DNA from: Alphaproteobacteria bacterium
GTDB lineage: Bacteria; Pseudomonadota; Alphaproteobacteria; UBA9655
NCBI GenBank assembly: GCA_013287665.1
Contig: JABDDK010000010.1
Coordinates: 1 to 49,278 of the forward strand
Direction: 5' to 3'
DNA: 49,278 nt
Made by a program: the position numbers and the translations under genes. The number at the start of each line of letters is the position of its first letter. Position 1 is the stretch's first letter. Below the pieces are notes generated by a model. It did no database searches and was not told the origin of the DNA. It saw only the letters and a program-made list of their open reading frames with translations. Positions 1-8,782 of this stretch are shown piece by piece.

Positions 1-443
1 TTCTCTTAATTCAAGCGGGTGGAAAACAGGGACTTGCGAAGGACCAGGCGGTTGTCTCTCCTGAAGGGGTCGTTGGGCGCCTTGAGAAAGTAGGCACCCA
101 TATTTCTCGCGTGCTTCTCCTGAATGATGTCAATTCACGTATTCCTGTCAGGACGTCACAATCTGAGCAAATGGCAATTTTATCCGGAGACGGAAGTTTT
201 TTGCCTGCTCTTGTCTATCTGGCGGATGTCCGAAAGGTTCAAAAAGGGGAGCTTATTGTAACGTCAGGACTGGGGGGGATCTTTCCACCGGGACTTCCTG
301 TTGGGATTGTTGATAGCATTAATGGGGGTAACATTCGTGTGAGACCCTTTGTTCCTTTTCGAAAACTGGAATGGGTTCGGGTCCTTAAGCCCGTGTCTGA
401 GACGTATTTGGATGAGGTTAAGTCTGAGCTGGAGGGGGAATGA
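1..443 (+). CDS. mreC: Rod shape-determining protein MreC, C-terminal part (gene starts before window)
   Basis: The reading frame is open from base 3, so the 5' end lies outside the window. The visible ~146 residues match the periplasmic beta-barrel part of MreC: a segment reading GVVGRLEKVG followed by SRVLLLNDVNSRIPV, then a GGIFPPGLPVG motif close to the C-terminus. MreC is an inner-membrane-anchored scaffold of the elongasome that links MreB and MreD to PBP2 and RodA. The genes for those last three partners (mreD, mrdA, rodA) follow on the same strand, which supports the call. About 217 bases separate it from mreD, and most of that gap is a palindromic repeat. mreB would be expected just upstream of the window. 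Confidence 0.9.
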   Translation, partial: LLIQAGGKQGLAKDQAVVSPEGVVGRLEKVGTHISRVLLLNDVNSRIPVRTSQSEQMAILSGDGSFLPALVYLADVRKVQKGELIVTSGLGGIFPPGLPVGIVDSINGGNIRVRPFVPFRKLEWVRVLKPVSETYLDEVKSELEGE

Positions 444-517
444 GTAGGCTTAGAGTCGCCCCCCCCCAGTCGTTATAGGGACGCAGGGGAATGTAAGCCA
501 CTGAAAACAAACAAAAG

Positions 518-641
518 GGCGTCATCCCTGCGAAAGCAGGGACCCAGGGCAATAACTTATTGCGTAAGCAATGTAAAAATTCCTAAATTCCGTTGGAATG
601 AGTTGTTTTCCCTGGGTTCCTGCTTTCGCAGGAATGACGCC
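518..641. repeat. Hairpin repeat between mreC and mreD
   Basis: Two 32-base arms (518-549 and 610-641) are inverted copies with two mismatches, beginning GGCGTCAT and ending ATGACGCC. Each arm carries its own small stem (CCTGC-GAAA-GCAGG). The centre (CCAGGGCAATAAC, then AAGCAATGTAA) resembles the centre of the 258-bp elements at 5145 and 9255, so these families seem related. Transcribed, the repeat would form a strong hairpin inside the mre-mrd message. Confidence 0.85.
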
Positions 642-660
642 AGTGTGGGGGGATAGAGGA

Positions 661-1131
661 ATGAAAGCAGTGAAATCTCTATATCATATTATTCCCTTCT
701 TAACGGTTCTCGTTCTTATCATTTGGGGAGGGGCGCTCCGTCTTGGAGGATACCCCCTACTGCCCTCTCTTTTTCTGATCCCCATTTTTTATTGGTTGGT
801 CTTTCGCCCCAAGTGGCTTCCCCTGTGGAGTCTGTGTTGTCTTGGCGTGATCTATGATGCACTGATGGGGCATGAGATTGGCCTTACATCCTTGTTATTG
901 ATGACAAGTGCGATTGCAAGTCACTTTCTCAGGCCTTACTTAAGCCCCGATCAATTTATGTTAACGTGGGGGGCTTACGCTGCCTATAGTTTTGTTTATA
1001 CAGTTCTTTATGCGCTTTTATCGTCGGGGGGACTTCCCCTTTTTGTATCATGGATTTATGGGATTATAGTGTACCCTCTTCTCTCATGGGCTTTAAGTCA
1101 TGTGTATGTGAGGATACAAGTTCATGTCTGA
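661..1131 (+). CDS. mreD: Rod shape-determining protein MreD
   Basis: A 156-residue, very hydrophobic protein with about five membrane segments, the size and character expected of MreD, the membrane partner of MreC in lateral wall synthesis. I place the start at the ATG at 661, preceded by a purine-rich GGGGGGATAGAGGA. An in-frame ATG at 598 would add 21 residues encoded by the right arm of the hairpin repeat, which are not MreD-like. Sequence conservation in MreD is weak, so the call leans on hydrophobicity and position. The stop overlaps the mrdA start by 8 bases, implying translational coupling. Confidence 0.85.
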   Translation: MKAVKSLYHIIPFLTVLVLIIWGGALRLGGYPLLPSLFLIPIFYWLVFRPKWLPLWSLCCLGVIYDALMGHEIGLTSLLLMTSAIASHFLRPYLSPDQFMLTWGAYAAYSFVYTVLYALLSSGGLPLFVSWIYGIIVYPLLSWALSHVYVRIQVHV

Positions 1132-2911
1132 GCGTGAAAATACTCAATTCCTGAGGCGATCGCTTTGTATAGGTGTTTTTCAGGTTTGCCTTATCCTCAT
1201 TCTTTTGGGACGGATGTATTATCTTCAAATTATTGAGGGGCCCTATTATCAGCTTTTGGCTGAAGGAAATCGCATTGCAACGCGCCCTCTGGTTCCCTTG
1301 AGAGGTCATATTTATGACAGGAAGGGTATTCCGCTTTCCCATAACGAGACAAGCTTTCGGGTGGTTCTTTTGACGGATAAAAGGGATGAGCTTTTCGACA
1401 CATTAGAGACGCTCGCAACGCTTATTCCCCTGACTGAGGAAGAAAAAGAAAGTGCCCTCAAGGTCGTCCGAAGGAAGAGAGGTCTTGATTCTGTCATTGT
1501 GAAGGACAATCTGACATGGGCAGAAGTCTCAACGATAGAACTGCACTCATCCGATTTGCCAGGTCTTTCCGTTGAAGTTGGGTCGGCTCGGACATACCCA
1601 GAACACCTGAAAGGGGCACATCTTTTAGGGTATGTGTCGTCACCGTCTGAGCAAGAACAAGAGATTGATCCCCTCCTAACCATTCCTGGTCTGAAGGTTG
1701 GGAAAGGCGGCATCGAGAAGAACTTTGATACACGCTTGCGGGGAACACCGGGTCACAGTGCTTTTGAGGTCAACTCTCAAAGAAAAGTCGTGCGTGAACT
1801 GCATCAAAACCCAAGTCTTCCGGGAGAAGATATTCACCTCACTATCGATTCAGAGTTGCAATCTTATGCTCAAGAGGTTCTCTCCAGCCATGATAGTGGT
1901 GCCGCTGTTGTTATCGATATTCACAATGGGGATATTCTTGCGATGGTGTCGAATCCATCCTTTGATCCGAACCTATTTCCCCAAGGCATTGGGCATAAAG
2001 ACTGGGATGAACTACGGGACAATCCTTTCGTTCCGATGACAAATAAGGCGATTTCAGGTCGTTATGCCCCAGGATCTACGGTAAAGCTTTTTGTGGCCCT
2101 TGCGGCCCTTAAAGCAGGCTTAATTGATAAGGACACTTCCATCTATTGCCCAGGATTTGTCTCTGTTGGAGATCATAAGTTTCACTGTATGCACAGTCAT
2201 GGATCTGTAAATGTCACGCGTGCTATTGCTGAATCCTGTGATGTCTTCTTTTATGAGATTGGAAAGAAGATGGGTATAGATCTGATGTCTTCTGTTTTTC
2301 AAGATTTGGGAATTGGCGAGGGGGGTCTTGAAGGTTTTCCCCAAGTCAAGAAAGGGCTTGTTCCCACAAAAGAATGGAAACAGCAGAACAAACATCAGAA
2401 ATGGACCGTGAGTGATACGATTATGACAAGTATCGGTCAGGGATTTATGCTTTCAACTCCCCTTGAACTTAGCGTTACGATGGCGCGTCTGCTGAGTGGA
2501 AAGAGGCTCACCCCCCGTTTGGAAGGGAAGGGAGAGACGTCTTTCGAAGATATGGATTATGACAGGTCTCATTTAGACATTATATTAGAGGCGGCTCAAC
2601 AGGTTGCAAATTCTCCCAACGGGACGGCCTATCGAAATCGTATCTTCCAAGAAGGATATGAAATGGCGGGTAAAACGGGCACGAGTCAAGTGCGCCGTAT
2701 CACAATGGAACAGCGCAAAGCTGGAATGACCAAAACCCATCACTTGGCTTGGAAATTTAGAGAACATGGCCTTTTTGTTGGATATGCTCCCATACACGCT
2801 CCCCGTTATGCCATAGCTGTGGTGATTGAGCATGCGGGAGGATCCGGCTCTGCCGTACAAGTGGCTCGGGACATATTGCTGAAAGCGCAGCTTATTGAGA
2901 AGGGACAGTAA
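1124..2911 (+). CDS. mrdA: Penicillin-binding protein 2 (peptidoglycan transpeptidase)
   Basis: A class B PBP of 595 residues, the transpeptidase that cross-links peptidoglycan during cell elongation. Residues ~13-35 form the single membrane anchor. A dimerisation domain follows to about residue 230. The transpeptidase domain carries SxxK with nucleophile Ser318 (STVK), the SxN-type motif as SCD (371-373) and KTGT at 517-520. The motif RGHIYDRKGIPL near residue 60 is typical of PBP2. Length fits the family. It partners with RodA, encoded immediately downstream, and overlaps mreD upstream. Confidence 0.97.
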   Translation: MSERENTQFLRRSLCIGVFQVCLILILLGRMYYLQIIEGPYYQLLAEGNRIATRPLVPLRGHIYDRKGIPLSHNETSFRVVLLTDKRDELFDTLETLATLIPLTEEEKESALKVVRRKRGLDSVIVKDNLTWAEVSTIELHSSDLPGLSVEVGSARTYPEHLKGAHLLGYVSSPSEQEQEIDPLLTIPGLKVGKGGIEKNFDTRLRGTPGHSAFEVNSQRKVVRELHQNPSLPGEDIHLTIDSELQSYAQEVLSSHDSGAAVVIDIHNGDILAMVSNPSFDPNLFPQGIGHKDWDELRDNPFVPMTNKAISGRYAPGSTVKLFVALAALKAGLIDKDTSIYCPGFVSVGDHKFHCMHSHGSVNVTRAIAESCDVFFYEIGKKMGIDLMSSVFQDLGIGEGGLEGFPQVKKGLVPTKEWKQQNKHQKWTVSDTIMTSIGQGFMLSTPLELSVTMARLLSGKRLTPRLEGKGETSFEDMDYDRSHLDIILEAAQQVANSPNGTAYRNRIFQEGYEMAGKTGTSQVRRITMEQRKAGMTKTHHLAWKFREHGLFVGYAPIHAPRYAIAVVIEHAGGSGSAVQVARDILLKAQLIEKGQ

Positions 2912-2912
2912 T

Positions 2913-4028
2913 ATGATATATTCGCAACTCCAAAAACTCTCCCAATTAAATTGGAGCATCATCTTCCTCATTATATTGATTTCAGCCATTGGATGGGGGC
3001 TCTTGATCTCAGCAGCCGGTGGAGATATTAACCCCTGGGCTTCAAAGCAGGTGATTCGTTTTTGTGTGGGTCTGATAATAATGCTAACGATTGCCCTTGT
3101 GGACTTGAGGTGGTGGCTTCATTTTTCCTATCTTTTTTATGGCATTTCTCTTGTGCTGTTGGTGGGAGTGGAATTCTCAGGGTTTATCGGGAAGGGAGCG
3201 GAAAGATGGATCGACCTCACTATCATTCAATTGCAGCCTTCTGAATTGATGAAGATTGCCCTCGTTATGGCGCTTGCGCGGTATTTCCATAGTCAAACGC
3301 CACCCCTTACACTTCAAAAACTTATCTTCCCTGCAGGATTGATTCTCATACCAGTTGTGTTGGTGCTCAGGCAACCGGACCTGGGAACAGCCATGATTTT
3401 ATTGATGGTGGGCGGAGGCCTCTTTTTCGTCGCAGGCGTCAGGTTGTGGTTCTTTGGGGGAGCCATTATTGCTGCAGGGGCTAGTCTTCCTATTTTATGG
3501 ACTTTTCTTCATGATTACCAAAAGGATCGCATCCTTACGTTCTTTGACCCGAGCCAAGATGCATTGGGAAAGGGATATCACATCACCCAATCGAAAATTG
3601 CCTTAGGGTCCGGTGGTCTATGGGGAAAGGGATTTATGCAGGGCACGCAAGCGTCCCTTAATTTTCTTCCTGAAAAGCAAACGGACTTTATCTTTACGCT
3701 TCTCTGTGAAGAGTGGGGCTTTATGGGGGGAGCCTTCTTAATATTGCTCTATGTGGGGCTGATTGTGATGAGTTACCGCGTTGTGATGACGACACAAAAT
3801 TCTTTTGGGCGTTTTGTTGCGGCAGGAATGACGATGACCTTCTTTCTCTATGTTTTCATCAATATTGCAATGGTAATGGGACTTTTGCCCGTTGTGGGTG
3901 TTCCGCTGCCCTTGGTTTCCTATGGCGGGACAGCCATGTTGACGCTTTTGATGGGTTTTGGCTTTTTGCTTAATGTAGGACTTCATCGGACCTTGAAAAT
4001 TCCTAGGCTATCCATAGGGCTATTGTAG
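2913..4028 (+). CDS. rodA: SEDS peptidoglycan glycosyltransferase RodA
   Basis: A 371-residue polytopic SEDS protein that polymerises lipid II into glycan strands together with PBP2. The signature PEKQTDFIFTLLCEEWGF contains the Asp that is essential in RodA homologues, and the C-terminal VPLPLVSYGGTAML motif is classic SEDS. I choose the ATG at 2913, one base after the mrdA stop, with AAGGGA just upstream inside mrdA. An earlier in-frame start at 2895 would overlap mrdA by 17 bases and is less likely. It closes the mre-mrd operon. A parS-like palindrome begins two bases after the stop. Confidence 0.97.
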   Translation: MIYSQLQKLSQLNWSIIFLIILISAIGWGLLISAAGGDINPWASKQVIRFCVGLIIMLTIALVDLRWWLHFSYLFYGISLVLLVGVEFSGFIGKGAERWIDLTIIQLQPSELMKIALVMALARYFHSQTPPLTLQKLIFPAGLILIPVVLVLRQPDLGTAMILLMVGGGLFFVAGVRLWFFGGAIIAAGASLPILWTFLHDYQKDRILTFFDPSQDALGKGYHITQSKIALGSGGLWGKGFMQGTQASLNFLPEKQTDFIFTLLCEEWGFMGGAFLILLYVGLIVMSYRVVMTTQNSFGRFVAAGMTMTFFLYVFINIAMVMGLLPVVGVPLPLVSYGGTAMLTLLMGFGFLLNVGLHRTLKIPRLSIGLL

Positions 4029-4030
4029 AA

Positions 4031-4046
4031 TGTTTCACGTGAAACA
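4031..4046. promoter_or_regulatory. parS site (ParB-binding palindrome), copy 1
   Basis: TGTTTCACGTGAAACA is a perfect 16-bp palindrome identical to the bacterial chromosomal parS consensus. It lies directly after rodA. ParB loads there and spreads to organise origin segregation. Two further matches lie within 11 kb. Confidence 0.85.
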
Positions 4047-4125
4047 TTTGTCTATCTGACTCTTGCAGGAAAGGGGGATTGGCAGTTAATGTGCTCAAGA
4101 TAATTATAATAAAGGATTTCACGCC

Positions 4126-5100
4126 ATGAGACTTAAACCTTTTGCCTGCGCACTAACATTCTGTTTTATAATGATATTTTCAGTGCAGGCTCAAGGGGAT
4201 CTGCAGTTAGATTGTAAGATGATCGAAAACGTGACGGGTCACAAAGGTGATATGAATCTTTCAACGGGTGTTTTTAAAGTATCAGTGCCGCACAAAGATG
4301 TGAAGGTGAATACGATTGGTATACTTCTTACACCAGAGCTTGGCTTGACCTCGTGGGTGGATTTCAAAAAAACAGGAAGCGACGCAGAAATATCAGGAGA
4401 AATGGTGCTCATTGAAGATCAAGTGGGTGAAGTCATGAAAGCTGCCTTAGATAATGGGCTTAAGGTAAAATCCCTTTATAACAAATACTTATGGGACACA
4501 CCTAAGCTTATGTATATGCAAGTCGAAGGGAAAGGTCAGATCAATGATCTTGCGAAAGCTTCCGGACAAGTCTTTGAGAGCATAAAAAAATCACGAAAAA
4601 GCTCGATTTGGGGATCGCCTCTTGCTCATATTAATGCCAGCAAAACAACATTAGATGTCAGAAACATTGAGATTCTCTTGGGAACACAAGGGATCATGAA
4701 GAGTGGTGTTTATAAAGTTGTCTTTGGAAATGAAAAAGAAACAACCGCACCTCGGGGTGAATTGACGTGGGCCGCATTTGTGGGTTCTGATAAGCAGGCT
4801 CTCATTCTTGGTGATATCGCGATGGAAGAGAATGAAGTTCAAGATGTCCTTAAATCATTGATTAAAAATGATTTTTTAATTCTTTCTCTTCATCAACATA
4901 TGATGGGTGAAAATTCAAAGATACAAATTGTTCATTATATGAAGCAAGGGCCAGCGGTTGATCTTGCAAAAAATATTATGGAAACATTAGAAACTATGAA
5001 AGATGTTCAAAAAAACACGAAAGTAACCGTACATGAGCTACCCGTCAGTGAAAAACTTCCGCTTGAGGAAAAGACGGATCGGATACGGAAGCTTAAATAA
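4126..5100 (+). CDS. Exported protein with two DUF1259 (LppY/LpqO-type) domains
   Basis: 324 residues. Residues 1-22 are a Sec signal peptide ending SVQAQG. The mature part holds two similar ~140-residue halves. Each runs from a VxxxTIGxxLTPELGLTSW-like segment or its counterpart, through GE/GDxxxxEDQVxxVM, to LKVKSLYNKYL or ILSLHQHMMGE. These are DUF1259 hallmarks, as found in the mycobacterial lipoproteins LppY/LpqO. The second half keeps LHQHMM and IVHYM, whereas the first half has YNK instead of HNH, so any metal- or ligand-binding site may survive only in the second. No lipobox Cys is visible. It stands alone between rodA and a repeat block. Function is unknown. Confidence 0.75.
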   Translation: MRLKPFACALTFCFIMIFSVQAQGDLQLDCKMIENVTGHKGDMNLSTGVFKVSVPHKDVKVNTIGILLTPELGLTSWVDFKKTGSDAEISGEMVLIEDQVGEVMKAALDNGLKVKSLYNKYLWDTPKLMYMQVEGKGQINDLAKASGQVFESIKKSRKSSIWGSPLAHINASKTTLDVRNIEILLGTQGIMKSGVYKVVFGNEKETTAPRGELTWAAFVGSDKQALILGDIAMEENEVQDVLKSLIKNDFLILSLHQHMMGENSKIQIVHYMKQGPAVDLAKNIMETLETMKDVQKNTKVTVHELPVSEKLPLEEKTDRIRKLK

Positions 5101-5117
5101 CCTAGGATCCCAAGTTG

Positions 5118-5432
5118 TCGGTCGAGTAGCCCGGGGGTTTCCCCCTGCCATTAAGTTAAGCAAAACAGCCCACCACCTGGGTCGTCCCGGAAACAAGAAT
5201 ATCTTGAGCGAAGCTCAAGTCTTCTTGTTGTCCGGGATCCAGGACCAATACTCTTTCCGGAGGAAAGAAGGAATCATTACATTGCTTCGCAATGAGTTAT
5301 TGCCCTGGATCCCGGGCTATGAGAAATCTAAGCTTCGCTTAGCATTTTTCACCCCCGGGACGACCCCAGCGGGGAGGGCTTTCCCTTAACTTAATGGCAG
5401 TGCGGGGGTTTCCCCCCAGGCTACTCGACCGA
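5118..5432. repeat. Older hairpin repeat split by the 258-bp element (copy A)
   Basis: The left arm at 5118-5137 (TCGGTCGAGTAGCC then C and five G) and the right arm at 5413-5432 (C-rich run, then AGGCTACTCGACCGA) are near-perfect inverted copies. Without the inserted element the site would be one ~20-bp stem closed by a TTT loop. The insertion lies at that tip. Confidence 0.8.
5145..5402 (+). mobile_element. MITE-like element, copy A (terminal inverted repeats)
   Basis: Terminal inverted repeats CTGCCATTAAGTTAAG (5145-5160) and its complement (5385-5400) bound a ~256-258 bp element without a transposase. A direct repeat CGGGGGTTTCCCC flanks it (5132-5144 and 5403-5415), the expected footprint of target duplication. 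The interior contains at least three stem-loops, two of them with CCCGGGA-type bases. One frame stays open across the whole element (about 75 codons), but this is repeat sequence, not a gene. The copy at 9255-9514 is the same element in reverse orientation. Confidence 0.8.
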
Positions 5433-5517
5433 ACGTGAGAAATGAGAGAAATCAATGGTGTTTAAGTACTTGATATTGCAGGGTTTTTACAAAATTCACG
5501 CGTTTAAAAAAATCCGC

Positions 5518-5546
5518 TTGCAAAAATTTTAATTTGCTCTCATATT
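5518..5546 (+). promoter_or_regulatory. Putative sigma-70 promoter of the small exported gene
   Basis: TTGCAA (5518-5523), a 17-base spacer and CATATT (5541-5546) lie 47 bases before the start at 5593 in AT-rich sequence. The match to consensus is moderate. Confidence 0.4.
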
Positions 5547-5592
5547 CTCTATGCCTCACTGAGTAGGTACTTTTATTTATGGAGAAAACAAA

Positions 5593-5814
5593 ATGAAGTC
5601 ATTAACATTAACACTCGTAGCTCTTTTAGCTCTTGCTAACGTTGCAAACGCAACTGGATCAAACCAATCTGGTGCAACAGGAACAGGTGCAGAAACAGTA
5701 ATTATTGCTGAAGAAACATCATCTACAGAGCCAAAAGACTCAAAAGACTCAAAAGACAAAAAAGTAGAAACAACGACTACAGAAAAAAAAGAAACAACTA
5801 CTGAAGCAAAGTAG
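5593..5814 (+). CDS. Small exported Thr/Lys/Glu-rich protein, unknown function
   Basis: 73 residues. Residues 1-20 are a clear signal peptide (MKSLTLTLVALLALANVANA), followed by a low-complexity mature chain of Ser, Thr, Gly, then Lys/Glu/Thr runs with tandem KDS triplets. GGAGAA precedes the ATG at good distance, a promoter-like pair lies upstream and a strong terminator downstream, so it is probably an independent, well-expressed unit. No domain is recognised. The charged, disordered mature chain could be a periplasmic or secreted spacer-like protein. Confidence 0.7.
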   Translation: MKSLTLTLVALLALANVANATGSNQSGATGTGAETVIIAEETSSTEPKDSKDSKDKKVETTTTEKKETTTEAK

Positions 5815-5840
5815 TTTTTGACACTTTTTTCAAACGTTTT

Positions 5841-5872
5841 AAAAAGGGAAATGCGCAAGTGTTTCCCTTTTT
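5841..5872 (+). terminator. Rho-independent terminator after the small exported gene
   Basis: AAAAAGGGAAA and TTTCCCTTTTT form an 11-bp stem with a ~10-base loop ending in a T run, 27 bases after the stop codon. Confidence 0.8.
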
Positions 5873-5908
5873 CTTGACCCCATATCAGAACTCGTGTAAT
5901 TCCTATTT

Positions 5909-8155
5909 ATGGCTATTTTGAGTTCAAATAATTTAATCACGTCCTTCATCCGCAATCGACTTTATGAATTATGCGGTCTTAGCTTCCTATTGTTTGCAGT
6001 TGCCCTTACTGTGTCTCTTTTGACACATAATCCTACCGACCCTTCTTGGAATCTTGTTGTTGATGGAGAAACACAGAACATTTTAGGATCCTTTGGCGCG
6101 GTTTTGAGCGATCTCTTTCTTCAATTCTTTGGTCCAGCAAGTTATGTTGTCGTTTTGTTTTCGCTGGGGGCGGGTTTCTTTCTCTTCTCACGACCCCGTC
6201 GTGTTTCCCTCATATGGCGCGTTTTTCTTTTTTTTGTAGGATTTGTGCTCCTCATAACGGCTGCTGCCTTTTGGGAGCAGGGCGGCTCCCTCGGCTATCT
6301 CATTTTTACGAATTCGGGTTTTATTCCCTTGTCCTCCTTGACCACGGCTATGATTCTTATGACTTTAAGTATCCCTCTCCTTTTGATAACGAGTGGGTTC
6401 AGGATCTCTCATCTTGTGAAGAGCCTCTCTTTCCTGCAAAGGGTCTTTGAAAGCCACAAGACAGTTCCTCAAAAGAAGAGGACTCAAACTGTTCCCCAGT
6501 ATGAGGAGGATTACGCCCAAGAGTATGAAGAAGAAAAGGTGGTGCCCAAAGATAGATCCATGAAGCTTATGAGTTTTGTAAAATCGGCTCCCCTAAAGCA
6601 AAAACCTGTGCCTGTGTCTCGGCCAAAACCAAGTTATGGTGATGATCCTTATCAATTACCCCCTCTTGAGCTCCTTCATTTACCAAAGAATTTCTCACAA
6701 AATCTATCGTATGATGAAGCGGGCCTCCAACAGAATGCGGAAGCCCTTGAAGCCGTTCTGAATGAATATGGAATTCGGGGAGATATTACGAGCGTCAAGC
6801 CGGGACCCGTTGTCACTCTTTATGAACTTGAGCCGGCGCCGGGATTAAAGTCCTCTCGTGTTATAGGACTTGCCGATGATATTGCTCGCTCAATGAGTGC
6901 GATTTCTGCGCGTGTTGCCGTCGTTCCTGGAAAAAATGTGATCGGCATTGAACTCCCGAATAAGTCCAGGCAAACTGTTCATTTGCGGGATCTTCTGTCC
7001 ACTGCAGAATATGAGAAATCAAGCACACAGCTGACGCTTATTTTGGGCAAGGACATTAGTGGCGCACCCATAATTGCGGATTTAGCGCGCATGCCTCACT
7101 TGCTTGTTGCGGGTACTACAGGATCTGGTAAGTCCGTTGCAGTGAACGCGATGATCTTGTCGTTGATATACAGGCTACCCCCTGAGCGGTGTAAGTTTAT
7201 CATGATCGATCCTAAAATGTTGGAGCTTTCGATTTATGATGGCATCCCGCATCTCCTTGCACCTGTCGTGACTGACCCGAAAAAGGCCATTGTGGCCTTG
7301 AGATGGGTCGTGCGGGAAATGGAAAGCCGGTATCAGGCCATGTCCAAGCTTTCGGTGCGGAATATCGAAGGATATAACCAACGCATTTTGCAAGCGAAGG
7401 ATAAGGGGGACGTCATTTCGCGCCGTGTTCAAACCGGATTTGATCCTGAAACGGGCAAGCCCATTTTTGAGGATCAACCGCTCCCGATGGAGCCGCTCCC
7501 CTTCATCGTCGTCGTTGTGGACGAAATGGCTGACTTGATGCTCGTTGCGGGTAAAGAAATTGAATCGGCCGTCCAAAGACTGGCTCAAATGGCCCGTGCT
7601 GCTGGGATTCACCTTATTATGGCGACCCAACGTCCATCTGTGGATGTCATTACAGGAACGATCAAGGCGAACTTTCCAACACGTATAAGCTTTCAGGTAA
7701 CGTCTAAAATCGATAGCCGCACCATCTTAAGTGAGCAGGGGGCTGAACAGCTGCTTGGACAAGGCGACATGCTTTATATGGCCTCGGGTGGCCGTATTTC
7801 CCGTGTTCATGGTCCTTATGTTGCAGATGGTGATGTGGAAAAAGTTGTTCAATTCTTGAAATCACAGAGTCAGCCTTCCTATATAGAAGATATAACCATC
7901 GATAATTCGTCTCCCGAACTCAATTTTGAGGGGAAGGAGATGGATGAAGAGGATGAGCTGTACAATCAGGCTCTGTCCCTCGTCTATCGTGAGGGGAAGG
8001 CGTCAACGAGCTTTGTCCAGCGCTATTTAAAGATTGGATATAATCGAGCGGCCCGTCTTATTGAAAAAATGGAAGAAGACGGTATTATAAGCAGCCCCAA
8101 TCATGTGGGTAAAAGGGAGCTTCTGCAAAGAGGTCCTCAAGAGGATATGGATTGA
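5909..8155 (+). CDS. ftsK: DNA translocase FtsK
   Basis: 748 residues in the normal order. An N-terminal membrane domain (four hydrophobic segments within residues ~20-165) is followed by a short acidic/Pro-rich linker (~185-245). The RecA-like motor has Walker A GTTGSGKS at 402-409 and Walker B VVVVDE around 535-539, and a winged-helix gamma domain lies at ~680-745. FtsK anchors at the septum and pumps chromosome dimers to dif for XerCD resolution. The linker is short compared with E. coli FtsK, as is usual in alphaproteobacteria. The ATG at 5909 has no obvious Shine-Dalgarno sequence. lolA follows almost immediately. Confidence 0.96.
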   Translation: MAILSSNNLITSFIRNRLYELCGLSFLLFAVALTVSLLTHNPTDPSWNLVVDGETQNILGSFGAVLSDLFLQFFGPASYVVVLFSLGAGFFLFSRPRRVSLIWRVFLFFVGFVLLITAAAFWEQGGSLGYLIFTNSGFIPLSSLTTAMILMTLSIPLLLITSGFRISHLVKSLSFLQRVFESHKTVPQKKRTQTVPQYEEDYAQEYEEEKVVPKDRSMKLMSFVKSAPLKQKPVPVSRPKPSYGDDPYQLPPLELLHLPKNFSQNLSYDEAGLQQNAEALEAVLNEYGIRGDITSVKPGPVVTLYELEPAPGLKSSRVIGLADDIARSMSAISARVAVVPGKNVIGIELPNKSRQTVHLRDLLSTAEYEKSSTQLTLILGKDISGAPIIADLARMPHLLVAGTTGSGKSVAVNAMILSLIYRLPPERCKFIMIDPKMLELSIYDGIPHLLAPVVTDPKKAIVALRWVVREMESRYQAMSKLSVRNIEGYNQRILQAKDKGDVISRRVQTGFDPETGKPIFEDQPLPMEPLPFIVVVVDEMADLMLVAGKEIESAVQRLAQMARAAGIHLIMATQRPSVDVITGTIKANFPTRISFQVTSKIDSRTILSEQGAEQLLGQGDMLYMASGGRISRVHGPYVADGDVEKVVQFLKSQSQPSYIEDITIDNSSPELNFEGKEMDEEDELYNQALSLVYREGKASTSFVQRYLKIGYNRAARLIEKMEEDGIISSPNHVGKRELLQRGPQEDMD

Positions 8156-8157
8156 AG

Positions 8158-8751
8158 ATGAAACAATGGATTTATGGTATTGTAATATTTGGTTTTTCTC
8201 AAACTGCAGCGATGGCCATTCAAGGAACGCAAATATACGAAAATTATCTGAATAGTGTGAAGACGCTCTCTGGTCAGTTTACGCAAGTCAATAACCGGGG
8301 GAAATCCGTAACCGGCACGATTCAAATATCAAGGCCTGGGAAATTGCGTCTGACTTACAATCCTCCCTCTTCATTGGTCATTGTTTCCGATGGGAAATGG
8401 CTCATCAATTATGACAGGGATTCGGATGAAAAGACGTACTTGACGATGGATAAAACACCAGCGGCCTTTATCTTGAGACCCAATATTCGGTTTAGTGGAG
8501 ATGTCGCTGTGACGAGTGTTGTTCCAAAAGGCGACCAGACGGCGATTACACTCATCAAAAAAGAAGATCCTGATGAGGGATACATAACCCTAGTGTTTGA
8601 TAATGATCCACTCGCGTTGTCTGAATGGAGTGTCGTTGACGCACAGGGAGCTGAAACCCGCGTTATCCTTTCAAATATGCAATCGAATGTTCAACTGCAG
8701 GCTGGCTTGTTTAATATCGAAAGTCCAAATTTGATTCAACAGATATTTTAG
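8158..8751 (+). CDS. lolA: Outer-membrane lipoprotein carrier protein LolA-like
   Basis: 197 residues: an N-terminal signal peptide (to about ...AAMA) and a LolA fold signature: YLNSVKTLSGQFTQVN, then a GTIQISRPGKLRLTY strand pair, SDGKWLINYD, and a C-terminal VILSNMQSNVQL. LolA ferries lipoproteins from LolCDE across the periplasm. ATG 8158 is chosen. A TTG at 8152 would overlap the ftsK stop. The ftsK-lolA pairing is common in proteobacteria and implies co-transcription. LolB is not in the window. Confidence 0.88.
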   Translation: MKQWIYGIVIFGFSQTAAMAIQGTQIYENYLNSVKTLSGQFTQVNNRGKSVTGTIQISRPGKLRLTYNPPSSLVIVSDGKWLINYDRDSDEKTYLTMDKTPAAFILRPNIRFSGDVAVTSVVPKGDQTAITLIKKEDPDEGYITLVFDNDPLALSEWSVVDAQGAETRVILSNMQSNVQLQAGLFNIESPNLIQQIF

Positions 8752-8782
8752 AGTTTAAGAATCAAGTCAAAACAACCGCGGT

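Noticed and set aside
598-660. Upstream ATG extending mreD
   Set aside because: The 21 added residues are encoded by the right arm of the hairpin repeat, and the ATG at 661 has the better upstream purine tract.
5033-5389. 118-codon ORF over the DUF1259 gene end and the following repeat
   Set aside because: It reads through the MITE-like element in another frame; its matching twin at 9268-9546 on the minus strand is the other copy of the same repeat, so both are repeat sequence rather than genes.
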